Shown in pieces: positions 8,438 to 16,668 of a DNA stretch of 64,000 nucleotides. Under the pieces are notes generated by a model. That model saw only the letters and a list, made by a program, of their open reading frames with translations, was not told where the DNA came from and made no database searches. Position 1 is the first letter of the stretch. Every line of letters begins with the position of its first letter. The DNA comes from Mesorhizobium sp. ZC-5 (lineage in GTDB: Bacteria > Pseudomonadota > Alphaproteobacteria > Rhizobiales > Rhizobiaceae), in the NCBI RefSeq assembly GCF_025753855.1, contig NZ_JAOWPT010000008.1, forward strand, positions 169,589 through 233,588. The letters run 5' to 3'. The position numbers and the translations under genes are program-made.

Positions 8438-9756
8438 CCAACCTCGAGATCGGCATCGCTTCCTTTCCTGTCCTACTTGCCCTGATCTTCCTCAGGATCC
8501 CGATCGGGCTTGCCATGCTGCTTTGTGGTCTGGTCGGCATGTGGTTGGTGACCGGCAGCACCGTGCCGATGCTGTCGAAGCTGAAGAGCGAGACGTTCTC
8601 GACCTTCTCCAGCTATTCGCTGTCGATCATCCCGCTCTTCCTGCTCATGGGTCAATTCGCGTCGCTGGGTGGCATGTCGCAGTCGCTGTTCAAGGCGGCG
8701 CAGACCTGGCTCGGCCACCGGCGCGGCGGCGTCGCCATGGCGGCGATCGGTGCCTGCGCCGGATTTGGCGCGATCTGCGGTTCGTCGCTGGCGACGGCGG
8801 CGACGATGGCGCAGGTGGCGTTGCCGGAGTTGCGCCGCTACGGCTATTCCGGCGCCCTGGCGACCGGCACGCTGGCCGCGGGCGGTACGCTCGGCATCCT
8901 GATCCCGCCTTCGGTGGTGCTGGTGATCTACGCCATCCTTGCTGAACAGAACATCGCCAAGCTTTTCCTCGCCGCTTTCGTGCCGGGTATTCTCGCGGCA
9001 ATCGGCTACATGATCGCGATCTCGATCTACGTGCGGCTCAACCCCGAATCGGCCGGGTCGAGCGCGCGCGCGCCGTACGGGGAACGGTTCCGGGCGCTCG
9101 CGGATGTCTGGCCGGTGGTCCTTATTTTCCTGGCGGTTGTGGGCGGCATCTATTTCGGCTGGTTCACACCGACGGAAGGTGCCGCCGTCGGAGCCGCCGG
9201 TACGGGACTGGTCGCCTGGTTCAACGGGGGGCTGAACCGCAGCACGTTCATTCAATCCATTCTGGCGACAGCCAGCGCCACGGGGATGATTTTTTTCATC
9301 GTCTTCGGCGCCGCCTTCTACAATTCCTTCCTGGCGCTGTCGCAACTGCCACAGGAAGCCGCCGCCTATATTTCCGGCCAGGGCTTCAACCCGTGGATCG
9401 TCATGGTGGCGATCCTGATTCTCTACCTCCTGCTCGGCTGCGTGATGGATTCGCTGTCGATGATCTTGCTGACCATCCCGATCTTCTATCCGATCGTCAT
9501 CACGCTGGATTACGGGCTCAGCCCGGAGGAGTTCTCGATCTGGTTCGGCATCCTGGTGCTGATCGTCGTCGAGGTCGGGCTGATCACACCGCCGGTCGGC
9601 ATGAACCTTTTCGTCATCAACTCGATGGACCGCTCGACGCCGATCATCCAGACCTATCGCGGCGTCGTGCCCTTCGTGATCAGCGATATCATCCGCACCA
9701 TCGTCCTGACCGCGTTTCCGGTCATCTCGCTGTTCATGGTGCGCTGGCTTTACTGA
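8434..9756 (+). CDS. dctM: TRAP transporter large permease (DctM), TTG start
   Basis: This 440-residue polytopic protein, with about 11-12 hydrophobic helices, forms the channel of the TRAP transporter. Family motifs include PIGLAMLLCGLVGMW near the start, GGTLGILIPPSVVLVIYAI in the first half and VGLITPPVGMNLFVINS near the end. The best start is TTG at 8434, overlapping the dctQ stop as TTGA and giving the usual N-terminus MTNLEIGIASFP. An ATG at 8305 would lie inside dctQ and add about 43 hydrophilic residues. It ends nine bases before the convergent DUF442 gene. Confidence 0.92.
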   Translation: MTNLEIGIASFPVLLALIFLRIPIGLAMLLCGLVGMWLVTGSTVPMLSKLKSETFSTFSSYSLSIIPLFLLMGQFASLGGMSQSLFKAAQTWLGHRRGGVAMAAIGACAGFGAICGSSLATAATMAQVALPELRRYGYSGALATGTLAAGGTLGILIPPSVVLVIYAILAEQNIAKLFLAAFVPGILAAIGYMIAISIYVRLNPESAGSSARAPYGERFRALADVWPVVLIFLAVVGGIYFGWFTPTEGAAVGAAGTGLVAWFNGGLNRSTFIQSILATASATGMIFFIVFGAAFYNSFLALSQLPQEAAAYISGQGFNPWIVMVAILILYLLLGCVMDSLSMILLTIPIFYPIVITLDYGLSPEEFSIWFGILVLIVVEVGLITPPVGMNLFVINSMDRSTPIIQTYRGVVPFVISDIIRTIVLTAFPVISLFMVRWLY

Positions 9757-9765
9757 GCCGGTTCG

Positions 9766-10104
9766 TCAGTCGAGAGATTTCGCCGGCCCGTAAATGTTTG
9801 CCGAACGGGTTCCGGAGCGGCAATAAGCGAACACCGGCCCTTCGACTTCGCCGAGCGCCTGGTGCATGCGCTCGGCGTCGTCCGGGGTGATCGGCTGGCC
9901 GCTGTTGACCGGGACATGACGGAACTTCATGCCGGCCGCCTCGACCGCCGCCTTGATCTCGGCGACCGTCGGCTGGCCCGGATCCTCGCCGTCCGGCCGG
10001 TTGCAGATGACGCTCTTGAATCCCGCCGCCTTTATTTCCGCCACCTGATCGACGGTGATCTGTTTCGAAACCGCATAGTCGTTGTCGATCTGACGAAATT
10101 CCAT
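9766..10104 (-). CDS. DUF442 / Blh phosphatase-like sulfurtransferase domain protein
   Basis: This 112-residue protein is the TIGR01244/DUF442 domain with a tyrosine-phosphatase-like fold. The candidate catalytic loop is YCRSGTRSA (Cys near residue 93), preceded by KSVICNRPDGEDPGQP. The same domain forms the N-terminal half of Blh, a bifunctional sulfurtransferase/persulfide dioxygenase in some proteobacteria. Here it is a separate gene 31 bases downstream of the dioxygenase gene on the same strand, so the two halves of Blh appear split and in reverse order. A role in persulfide handling is inferred from this pairing. Confidence 0.83.
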   Translation of the reverse strand: MEFRQIDNDYAVSKQITVDQVAEIKAAGFKSVICNRPDGEDPGQPTVAEIKAAVEAAGMKFRHVPVNSGQPITPDDAERMHQALGEVEGPVFAYCRSGTRSANIYGPAKSLD

Positions 10105-10135
10105 TCTGTGGTCCTTCTTTTCGCGGGCTTGCCGG

Positions 10136-11032
10136 TCAGAGCGTGTTGACCGGTACTTTGAGGAACGTCTTGCCATCCTCGTCCTTCGGCGGCAACTGGC
10201 CGGCGCGCATATTGCACTGGAGCGAGGGGATGATGAGGCGCGGCATGGCGAGCGTCCTGTCGCGCGCCTCGCGCATTTCGACGAACTCATCCTCGCTGAC
10301 GCCGTCCTTGACGTGGATGTTGTGGGCGCGCTCGTCGGCGACGGTGGTCTCCCATTTGATCTCGCGGCCGTTCGGTCCGTAATCGTGGCAGATGAACAGC
10401 CGCGTTGGACCGGGAAGTTCCAACACCCGCTTGATCGAACGGTAGAGCGCGCGGGCATCGCCACCAGGGAAATCGGCGCGTGCGGAGCCACCGTCCGGCA
10501 TGAACAGCGTGTCGCCGATGAAGGCGGCGTCGCCGATCACATGCGTCATGCAAGCCGGCGTATGGCCGGGCGTGTGCATGACATGCGCGGTCATGAAACC
10601 GATCTGGTAAAAATCGCCGTCGCCGAACAATTGGTCGAACTGCGAGCCGTCGCGCTGGAACTCGGTGCCTTCGTTGAAAATCTTCCCAAACGTGTCCTGC
10701 ACGATGATGATGTTTTCGCCGATGCCGAGCTTGCCGCCCAGCTGGTCCTGGATGTAGGGGGCCGCGGACAGGTGGTCGGCATGCACATGGGTTTCGATGA
10801 TCCATTCGAGCTCGAGGCCATGCTCGCGGATATGGGCGATGATCCTGTCGGCGCCCTCATGGGTGATGCGCCCGGCGGCATAGTCGATGTCCATCACCGA
10901 ATCGACCACGGCGCAGGCGTCGGAAACGGGATCCTTCACGACATAGGAAATCGTGTTGGTCTGGGCGTCGAAGAAGCCGGTAACCTCGGGCTTGACCGAA
11001 AGGTCGGGGCTGAAGGGGATGGTTTTCGTCAT
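10136..11032 (-). CDS. Persulfide dioxygenase-like MBL-fold protein (ETHE1/Blh type)
   Basis: The 298-residue MBL-fold protein resembles ETHE1/SdoA persulfide dioxygenases, which oxidise glutathione persulfide to sulfite with mononuclear iron. Metal motifs are intact: THVHADHLSAAPY near residue 115, HTPGHTPACMTHVIGD near 170 and DTLFMPDGGSARADFPGG near 200, the last highly typical of this family. FICHDY follows, holding the last His and Asp. The ATG at 11032 is the natural start. The DUF442 gene follows 31 bases downstream. No ArsR-type BigR repressor is visible nearby. Glyoxalase II is the main alternative, but the SARADFPGG motif favours persulfide dioxygenase. Confidence 0.86.
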   Translation of the reverse strand: MTKTIPFSPDLSVKPEVTGFFDAQTNTISYVVKDPVSDACAVVDSVMDIDYAAGRITHEGADRIIAHIREHGLELEWIIETHVHADHLSAAPYIQDQLGGKLGIGENIIIVQDTFGKIFNEGTEFQRDGSQFDQLFGDGDFYQIGFMTAHVMHTPGHTPACMTHVIGDAAFIGDTLFMPDGGSARADFPGGDARALYRSIKRVLELPGPTRLFICHDYGPNGREIKWETTVADERAHNIHVKDGVSEDEFVEMREARDRTLAMPRLIIPSLQCNMRAGQLPPKDEDGKTFLKVPVNTL

Positions 11033-11094
11033 GGCGTGCTCCGGTTGGGAACGTCGCTTGTCATATGGGGCATGATAGTCCTGTCGGCCACCGC

Positions 11095-11295
11095 GGCAAA
11101 GGGGGATGGCGGGTGCGGTGCCTTTCTCTCCGCCTTGAGGGGAGGGTCGTGCGGAAGGCGGTGGGGTGCGTCGTGCGACTGGACACGACTTGTCGGCCCG
11201 CCGCAGCAAAGATGCGACGAGCACTGCCGAGGGCGACCCCACCCGTCGAGCCGCCTTCGGCGGCTGTCCACCCTCCCCTCAAGGAGGAGGGATAT
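11095..11295. repeat. Imperfect palindromic intergenic repeat
   Basis: The gap upstream of the persulfide dioxygenase gene carries inverted arms of the type CCTTGAGGGGAGGGT (about 11127-11150) and ACCCTCCCCTCAAGGAGGAG (about 11273-11292). A GC-rich core between them has a smaller CCGCCTTCGGCGG hairpin. It looks like one of the GC-rich palindromic element families found repeatedly between operons in this window. No gene is supported within it. Confidence 0.6.
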
Positions 11296-11297
11296 CG

Positions 11298-12200
11298 TCA
11301 GGAGGTGTCGCGGCGCTCCTCCAGCACGTCGAAGGCGAGGCCGTGGAGGTCTTTCAGGATTTCGTGGACCTCGTGCCGGGATTTTTTCCGGCCCTGCCTC
11401 GGGTGCTGGCCAGGCGGCCTGCCGGGGCGCAGCGGCCATATGCGGTGCGGCTTGCTGCGGCGCGGTTCTCCGGTTGGCGCGGCGGCATCGCCGTTTCTTT
11501 CCTGCGCGATGATCGCATCGCGGCGCGCGCGCCAGCGGGCGAAGCGTTTTGCCTGGCGCGGCAGGTCGTCGAGGGCCGAGGCAAGCGTGGCGAGCCGGCG
11601 GCCAAGCCGCGTGGCGTCGACCGGGTCGTCGGGCGATGGCAGACGGCGGGGCACGATGGGAGACGGCGTGGTGTAGCCGGGGACCGAGATGCGCGGCACG
11701 CTGGTTGCGACTGGATGCCTGGGGCGGATATTCCAGCGCTGCAGCGTATCGAACACGGGCAGGGCGAGCGGGCGGGCGGCGGAGGATTCCGCGATGCCCC
11801 CTCCACCGCCTTCGGCGGTCCCCCTCCCCCGTGAACGGGGGAGGATCCAGGTGGTGCAGGCGGTGCCGCTGCGGATCCTCCCCTGCGAAGCGGGGGAGGG
11901 GGACCACGCGGAGCGTGGTGGAGGGGGCGGGACGACAACGCCACGCGAAGCCACGATGATCAGCCGGCGTGTGGCCGCCTCGGCGGGCCGCAGCAGGCGC
12001 AGCACGGCGGTGTGGAGATGGCGGGGAAGGGTGGATGCCGGGGACAGTTTACTTTTTTCCGCCAGCACTGAACCTTGAGGCAGCGCGCTTTTCTGCGGAA
12101 AGAAAGTAAACTGTCCCCCGAGTTCCGCCATGGCGACGAGCGCGGCCACGATGCGCTTCAGCGCCTCCGTGTTCCGCTCGATTGCCAGGTTCCAGTCCAT
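11298..12200 (-). CDS. Unknown protein with two repeat elements inserted in frame
   Basis: The frame from ATG 12200 gives 300 residues beginning MDWNLAIERNTEALKRIVAA. The flanking parts, such as LPRHLHTAVLRLLRPAEAA, IVASRGVVV, and the C-terminal ALDDLPRQAKRFARWRARRD, look like one coherent basic protein. Two foreign-looking stretches interrupt it. One is encoded by an inverted-repeat element at 12039-12120; the other is Pro/Ser/Gly-rich and encoded by a 133-base repeat at 11796-11928. Both leave the frame open. I do not recognise the family or function. Whether the protein is still made, or is a decaying gene, cannot be told from sequence alone. Confidence 0.55.
   Translation of the reverse strand: MDWNLAIERNTEALKRIVAALVAMAELGGQFTFFPQKSALPQGSVLAEKSKLSPASTLPRHLHTAVLRLLRPAEAATRRLIIVASRGVVVPPPPPRSAWSPSPASQGRIRSGTACTTWILPRSRGRGTAEGGGGGIAESSAARPLALPVFDTLQRWNIRPRHPVATSVPRISVPGYTTPSPIVPRRLPSPDDPVDATRLGRRLATLASALDDLPRQAKRFARWRARRDAIIAQERNGDAAAPTGEPRRSKPHRIWPLRPGRPPGQHPRQGRKKSRHEVHEILKDLHGLAFDVLEERRDTS
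11796..11928. repeat. 133-bp palindromic element, copy A (inside a gene)
   Basis: The element is bounded by perfect inverted termini GCCCCCTCCACC / GGTGGAGGGGGC, with internal hairpins CCGCCTTCGGCGG and CCTCCCCCGTGAACGGGGGAGG. A second copy of exactly 133 bases lies at 15323-15455 and differs mainly in the centre. This copy interrupts the coding frame of the unknown gene 11298-12200. It carries no coding sequence of its own and resembles a mobile palindromic element rather than an insertion sequence. Confidence 0.85.
12039..12120. repeat. 82-bp element with long inverted termini
   Basis: Left end CGGGGACAGTTTACTTTTTT (from 12039) is the near-perfect reverse complement of AAGAAAGTAAACTGTCCCCC (to 12119). 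The centre is about 35 bases. The AT-rich termini contrast with the GC-rich gene around them. It lies inside the frame 11298-12200 and adds about 27 codons without a stop. It is probably a small non-autonomous element. Confidence 0.75.
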
Positions 12201-12329
12201 CGCCGTTCCTTCCAAGCTGATGGAAAGGATTATGCGGGGCGGCTGGAGGGGGTGGATAAAGGGACGGGAAAGATTGCTGACAGATGGTGACAAAGTGGGC
12301 GCAGCGACGTGCAGGCTGAGAAGATGTGC

Positions 12330-12522
12330 CCCCTCTCCGTCTCGCTGCGCTCGACACCTCTCCCCCACATTCGTGGGGGCGAGGAACCCAGGCTGGAGAA
12401 GCGCTGCACTCAAGCTTGGAGAAACGCTGCACCCAAGCGGGAGAAGCGTCGACATCGCGGGAGCAGTTCCTCGCCCCGCTTGCGGGGAGAGGTGGCGAGG
12501 CGAAGCCGAGACGGAGAGGGGG
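12330..12522. repeat. Palindromic element with short tandem repeats inside
   Basis: Termini CCCCCTCTCCGT / ACGGAGAGGGGG are inverted, followed inward by CACCTCTCCCC and GGGGAGAGGTG arms. The core holds three imperfect units of 22-23 bases beginning GGAGAA at 12395, 12418 and 12440. A related element is at 22908-23052. The whole 568-base gap 12201-12768 contains this element and other GC-rich imperfect palindromes; no gene is supported there. Confidence 0.75.
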
Positions 12523-12768
12523 TGTTGCGTGGCGTGCGATATCTCGAGTTACCGGCACCATCGGCGCGCCGGTTTTTGCATTGCCCCGCTCCGTCCAGCA
12601 TCCCTCATCTGTCCTCGCCGTCGCTTCGCTAGGCTCGGCCACCCGGCCCTCCGCTAAGGCTCCGGGCGTTCGTCGCTGAAAAAGCCAAATCGTTGGCTTT
12701 TTCTCGGCCTTCGGCCGCCGCTCCTCACCCCACAAGGGGAGAAGGGAGGTGCGGACGTTCTGCGCCGC

Positions 12769-13917
12769 CTAAGCCGCCATCAGCCCGCCGGCTTCCGCCA
12801 GCGCGCGCAGGTGATAATCATGGTCGCCGAAGGTGAGGTCGATCATGGTCATGCGCTTGAAGTAGTGGCCGACCGCATATTCCATGGTCATGCCGACGCC
12901 GCCGTGGAGCTGGATCGCGTGTTCGCCGACCAGGCGGCCGCCGCGGCCGATCTCGGTCTTGGCCGCATGCGCGGCCCGCGCCCGCTCGGCATCGTCGTCG
13001 CTGTCGGCCATCATGGTGGCGTAAAGCGTGATCGAGCGAGCCTGTTCGAGCGCGACATACATGTCGACCGCCTTGTGCTGGAGCACCTGGAAAGCGCCGA
13101 TCGGCACGCCGAACTGTTTTCTCACCTTCAGGTAATCCACGGTGAGCGCGTTCATGGCGGACATGACGCCGACCGATTCCGCCGCAAGTGCGGCGATTGC
13201 CTGGTCGACCACGCGGCGCACCAAGGGCAGGGCGTTTTCCGGGTCGCCGAATGCCGCACTCGCCGGCACGCGCACATTATCGAAGGAGATTTCGGCGGCG
13301 CGCTGGCCGTCCTGCGTGACGTAACCCCTGCGGCTGACACCGGCCGCATCCGCGTCGACCAGGAAGACGCCGATGCCGTTCTCGTCGCGAGGACCGCCCG
13401 CGGTGCGGGCCGTGACGAAAAGCTTGCCGGCGCTGTCGCCGCCGAGCACGACGTTCTTGGCGCCGGTGACGACAAAGTCGCCGCCGTCTTTCCTGGCCGT
13501 GGTCTCGACGTGGTGGAGATCGTAGCGGGAGTTGCGTTCGACCTGGGCGAAGGCAAGCTTGAGCGAACCGTCGGCCGCCTGCGGGATGAGTTGGGCCTTC
13601 TGTTCGGCGCTGCCGCCGAGCCGGAGAAAGCCGCCGCCGAGCACGACCGTCGGGAAATAAGGCTCCAATGCCAGTGCCTTGCCGAGCGCTTCCATGACGA
13701 TCATCGTTTCGACCGGTCCGCCGCCGATGCCGCCGTCCTCCTCGGAGAAGGGCAGGGCCATCAGCCCCATCTCGGCATAGTGGCTCCACATGTCGGAGCT
13801 CCAGCCTTCCGGCGCGGCCATGTGGCGCTTGCGCTCCTCGAAACCGTATTTGTCGGCCAGCAGCCGTTCGAGCGAGTCCTTCAGGATCGACTGTTCTTCG
13901 GTGAGATCAAAGTCCAT
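12769..13917 (-). CDS. pimD: Pimeloyl-CoA dehydrogenase small subunit
   Basis: The 382-residue acyl-CoA dehydrogenase-fold subunit has an N-terminal helical domain (EEQSILKDSLERLLADKYGF), a middle beta domain around residues 120-230 and a C-terminal helical domain with YLKVRKQFGVPIGAFQVLQH and AIQLHGGVGMTMEYAVGHYF. Its place as last gene of pimF-A-B-C-D identifies it as the small partner of PimC. Together they would dehydrogenate dicarboxyl-CoA esters such as pimeloyl-CoA using FAD and electron-transferring flavoprotein. It lies 171 bases after pimC, with a palindromic repeat in the gap. Confidence 0.88.
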   Translation of the reverse strand: MDFDLTEEQSILKDSLERLLADKYGFEERKRHMAAPEGWSSDMWSHYAEMGLMALPFSEEDGGIGGGPVETMIVMEALGKALALEPYFPTVVLGGGFLRLGGSAEQKAQLIPQAADGSLKLAFAQVERNSRYDLHHVETTARKDGGDFVVTGAKNVVLGGDSAGKLFVTARTAGGPRDENGIGVFLVDADAAGVSRRGYVTQDGQRAAEISFDNVRVPASAAFGDPENALPLVRRVVDQAIAALAAESVGVMSAMNALTVDYLKVRKQFGVPIGAFQVLQHKAVDMYVALEQARSITLYATMMADSDDDAERARAAHAAKTEIGRGGRLVGEHAIQLHGGVGMTMEYAVGHYFKRMTMIDLTFGDHDYHLRALAEAGGLMAA

Positions 13918-13944
13918 TTACACTCCCTCGCACTTCGATGATCA

Positions 13945-14069
13945 CGCTGCCCCTCACCTGCCTGCCGGCATCCTCTCCCCGTAAAAACGGGGAGAGGATG
14001 AGCAGCTTCGGCGTCGACGACCTCCCTCTCCCCGTCCTTACGGGGAGAGGGTAAGGGTGAGGGGCAGCG
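13945..14069. repeat. Palindromic repeat between pimC and pimD
   Basis: This 125-base element has inverted termini (CGCTGCCCCTCACC / GGTGAGGGGCAGCG) and two internal hairpins, TCCTCTCCCCGT / ACGGGGAGAGGA and CTCCCTCTCCCCGT / ACGGGGAGAGGG. It sits within the pim operon transcript and may form a strong RNA structure between pimC and pimD. Confidence 0.8.
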
Positions 14070-14088
14070 CCAACGCTGATGATCGTGC

Positions 14089-15291
14089 TCACAGCCCCAG
14101 AACCGCCTTGGCGATGATGTTCTTCTGGATCTCGTTGGAACCGCCGTAGATCGACACCTTGCGGAAGTTGAAATAGCCTGGCGCGGCCGAGGCGGCATGG
14201 GCCGGTTCGATCGGCGGTTCGTTGGAGCCATCATCCGGGTCGCTATGGTATGGCATGGCGTGCGGTCCCATCACCTCCATCAGAAGGTGCGTGGTCGCCT
14301 GCTGGATCTCCGATCCCTTGATCTTCAGATAGGAGGAAGCCGGGTCCGGCTTGCCGGTGTTGCCGCGCTTGGCGTCGGCGGCGACGACGCGAAGCTGGGT
14401 CAGTTCCAGCGCCTTCAGGTCGATCTCCACCGAAGCCAGCCGCTCGCGGAAACGCGGATCTTCGAGCAGCGGCCGGCCGCCTGAAAATTCCGTGGCGGCG
14501 AGTTCGCGGATGCGGGCGATGCGCTGTTTCGACATGCCGACGCGGGCAATGTTGACGCGCTCGTTGCCGAGCAGGAATTTGGCGTAGTCCCAGCCCTTGT
14601 TTTCCTCGCCGACGAGGTTTTCCACCGGCACCTTCACGTCGGTCAGGAAGACCTCGTTGATCTCGCGGCCGCCGTCGATCGTGACGATCGGGCGAACCTC
14701 GATGCCGGGCGTCTTCATGTCGATCAGCAGGAAAGAGATGCCCTGTTGCTTCTTGACCTCCGTATCGGTGCGCACGAGGCAGAAGATCCAGTCGGCATAT
14801 TGCGCGAGCGTCGTCCAGGTCTTCTGGCCGTTGACGATGTAATGATCGCCTTCGCGCACCGCGCGGGTCTTCAGCGAGGCAAGGTCTGAACCGGCGCCGG
14901 GCTCGGAAAAGCCCTGGCACCACCAGTCGTCGAGATTGGCGATGCGCGGCAGATAGTGCTTCTTCTGCGCTTCGCTGCCGAAGGTGTAGATGACCGGGCC
15001 GACCATGTTGACGCCGAAGGGCAGCGGCTGCGGCGCCGGGAATTTCTGCAATTCTTCCAGGAAGATGTACTGCCGCATCGGGTCCCAGCCGGTGCCGCCA
15101 TGTTCCTTGGGCCAATGGGCGACCGCCCAGCCTTTTTCGTTGAGCGTGCGCGTCCACTGGACGAGATCGTCCTTGTCCATGTGCTCGCCGTCGACAAGCT
15201 TGCGGCGGGTCTCAGTGGGAAGGTGGTCGCGGAAGAAGGCGCGCACCTCCTCGCGGAAGGCGTTTTCCTCGGGCGTGAAACGCAGGTCCAT
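14089..15291 (-). CDS. pimC: Pimeloyl-CoA dehydrogenase large subunit
   Basis: The 400-residue acyl-CoA dehydrogenase carries the standard elements: N-terminal helices (TPEENAFREEVRAFFRDHLP), a FAD/substrate loop WCQGFSEPGAGSDLASL (about residues 125-140), NGQKTWTTLAQYADW and the C-terminal YGGSNEIQKNIIAKAVLGL. The ATG at 15291 follows an AGGAGAG site; a start at 15333 would fall in the upstream repeat. With PimD it forms the heteromeric dicarboxyl-CoA dehydrogenase of the pim pathway. pimB is upstream, separated by a 133-base palindromic repeat. Confidence 0.9.
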   Translation of the reverse strand: MDLRFTPEENAFREEVRAFFRDHLPTETRRKLVDGEHMDKDDLVQWTRTLNEKGWAVAHWPKEHGGTGWDPMRQYIFLEELQKFPAPQPLPFGVNMVGPVIYTFGSEAQKKHYLPRIANLDDWWCQGFSEPGAGSDLASLKTRAVREGDHYIVNGQKTWTTLAQYADWIFCLVRTDTEVKKQQGISFLLIDMKTPGIEVRPIVTIDGGREINEVFLTDVKVPVENLVGEENKGWDYAKFLLGNERVNIARVGMSKQRIARIRELAATEFSGGRPLLEDPRFRERLASVEIDLKALELTQLRVVAADAKRGNTGKPDPASSYLKIKGSEIQQATTHLLMEVMGPHAMPYHSDPDDGSNEPPIEPAHAASAAPGYFNFRKVSIYGGSNEIQKNIIAKAVLGL

Positions 15292-15322
15292 TTTTCTCTC
15301 CTCAGATGCCGGCGCCCGCAGC

Positions 15323-15455
15323 GCCCCCTCCACCGCCTCCGGCGGTCCCCCTCCCCCGTGAACGGGGAAGGATCCAGGTCGCGCGAGCTTCGCCGCCGCG
15401 GATCCTCCTCTGCGAAGCGGGGGAGGGGGACCATGCGAAGCATGGTGGAGGGGGC
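15323..15455. repeat. 133-bp palindromic element, copy B (pimB-pimC gap)
   Basis: This is the second 133-base copy of the element at 11796-11928, with the same termini (GCCCCCTCCACC / GGTGGAGGGGGC) and nearly identical outer thirds; the central third diverges. It fills most of the gap between pimB and pimC. Equal length and closely matching ends indicate a true repeat family. Confidence 0.87.
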
Positions 15456-15463
15456 ATCTGCAT

Positions 15464-16648
15464 CTAGTTGATCTCGAACAGCCCGGCCGCGCCCATGCCG
15501 CCGCCGATGCACATGGTGACGACGGCGTATTTGACGCCGCGCCGCTTGCCTTCGATCAGCGCGTGGCCGGCCAGCCGCGAGCCGCTCATGCCGTAGGGGT
15601 GGCCGACAGCGATGGCGCCGCCGTCGACGTTGAGTTTTGCGGGGTCGATGCCGAGCCGGTCGCGGCAGTAGATGACCTGCACGGCGAAGGCTTCGTTGAG
15701 CTCCCACAGGCCGATGTCGTCGACTTTCAGGCCGTGGCGCTCGAGCAGGCGCGGCACCGCAAAGACCGGGCCGATGCCCATCTCGTCGGGCTCGCAGCCG
15801 GCGACGGCGAAGCCGCGCAAGGTCCCGAGCGGGGCGAGGCCGCGCCGCGACGCCTCCTTGTCGCTCATCATGACAGCAGCCGAAGCGCCGTCGGAGAGCT
15901 GGCTGGCATTGCCGGCGGTGATGCAGAAGCCTTCGCCGCGCACGGGTTTCAGCGCGGCGAGGCCCTCGGCCGTGGTGTCGGCGCGCGGGCCCTCGTCATG
16001 GACGAGCTCGACCGCCTTGTGGGAAACCTCCTTGGTCTCCTTGTCGACGACGGCCATCGTCGCCTTGACCGGCACGATCTCGGCGGCGAAACGGCCGGCC
16101 TCGCGGGCGGCGGCGACACGACGCTGGCTTTCCAGCGCATATTCGTCCTGGCGCTCGCGCGAGATGCCGTAGCGCTTGGCGACCACTTCGGCGGTGTCGA
16201 TCATCGGCATCAGGGTTTCGGGCTTGATGCTGAGGAGCAGGTCGTCCTTGATGCGGAACAGGTTGCGGTGGTCGTTCTGGACGAGACTGATCGATTCCAG
16301 CCCGCCGGCGATGCCGACCGGCACGCCGTCGTTGCGGATGGCATTGGCGAGCACCGCCATCGACTGCAGGCCGGACGAGCACTGGCGGTCGATCGTGGTG
16401 CCGGCCGTGGTGACCGGCAGGCCGGCCGCGAGCAGCGCCCGGCGCGCGACGTTGAGGCCGGTGGTGCCCTCCTGCATGGCGCAGCCCATGACGACGTCCT
16501 CGACCTCGGCGCCGTCTATCTTTGCACGCTCGAGTGCCGCCCGGATGGCGTGTGCCCCGAGCGTGGCGCCGGTGGTGTCGTTGAGGGCGCCGCGATAGGC
16601 CTTGCCGATCGGCGTGCGGGCGGTGGATACGATGACGGCGTCGACCAT
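15464..16648 (-). CDS. pimB: Acetyl-CoA acyltransferase (thiolase), dicarboxylate type
   Basis: This 394-residue thiolase cleaves beta-ketoacyl-CoA to acetyl-CoA and a shortened acyl-CoA. The nucleophile is Cys90 in [13 protein letters not shown]. The catalytic His is in [17 protein letters not shown] (about residue 350), and the second Cys is in [16 protein letters not shown] near the C-terminus. Length and motif order are normal. It lies between pimA (20 bases upstream) and pimC, matching the pimFABCD arrangement. Confidence 0.9.
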   Translation of the reverse strand: MVDAVIVSTARTPIGKAYRGALNDTTGATLGAHAIRAALERAKIDGAEVEDVVMGCAMQEGTTGLNVARRALLAAGLPVTTAGTTIDRQCSSGLQSMAVLANAIRNDGVPVGIAGGLESISLVQNDHRNLFRIKDDLLLSIKPETLMPMIDTAEVVAKRYGISRERQDEYALESQRRVAAAREAGRFAAEIVPVKATMAVVDKETKEVSHKAVELVHDEGPRADTTAEGLAALKPVRGEGFCITAGNASQLSDGASAAVMMSDKEASRRGLAPLGTLRGFAVAGCEPDEMGIGPVFAVPRLLERHGLKVDDIGLWELNEAFAVQVIYCRDRLGIDPAKLNVDGGAIAVGHPYGMSGSRLAGHALIEGKRRGVKYAVVTMCIGGGMGAAGLFEIN

Positions 16649-16668
16649 TTTCTTCTCCTGGGATCTGC

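Noticed and set aside
12039-12120. Insertion sequence
   Set aside because: It has good inverted termini but only about 35 bases between them and no transposase.
12395-12460. Possible CRISPR array from short tandem units
   Set aside because: Only three degenerate units without spacers, lying inside a palindromic element; no cas genes.
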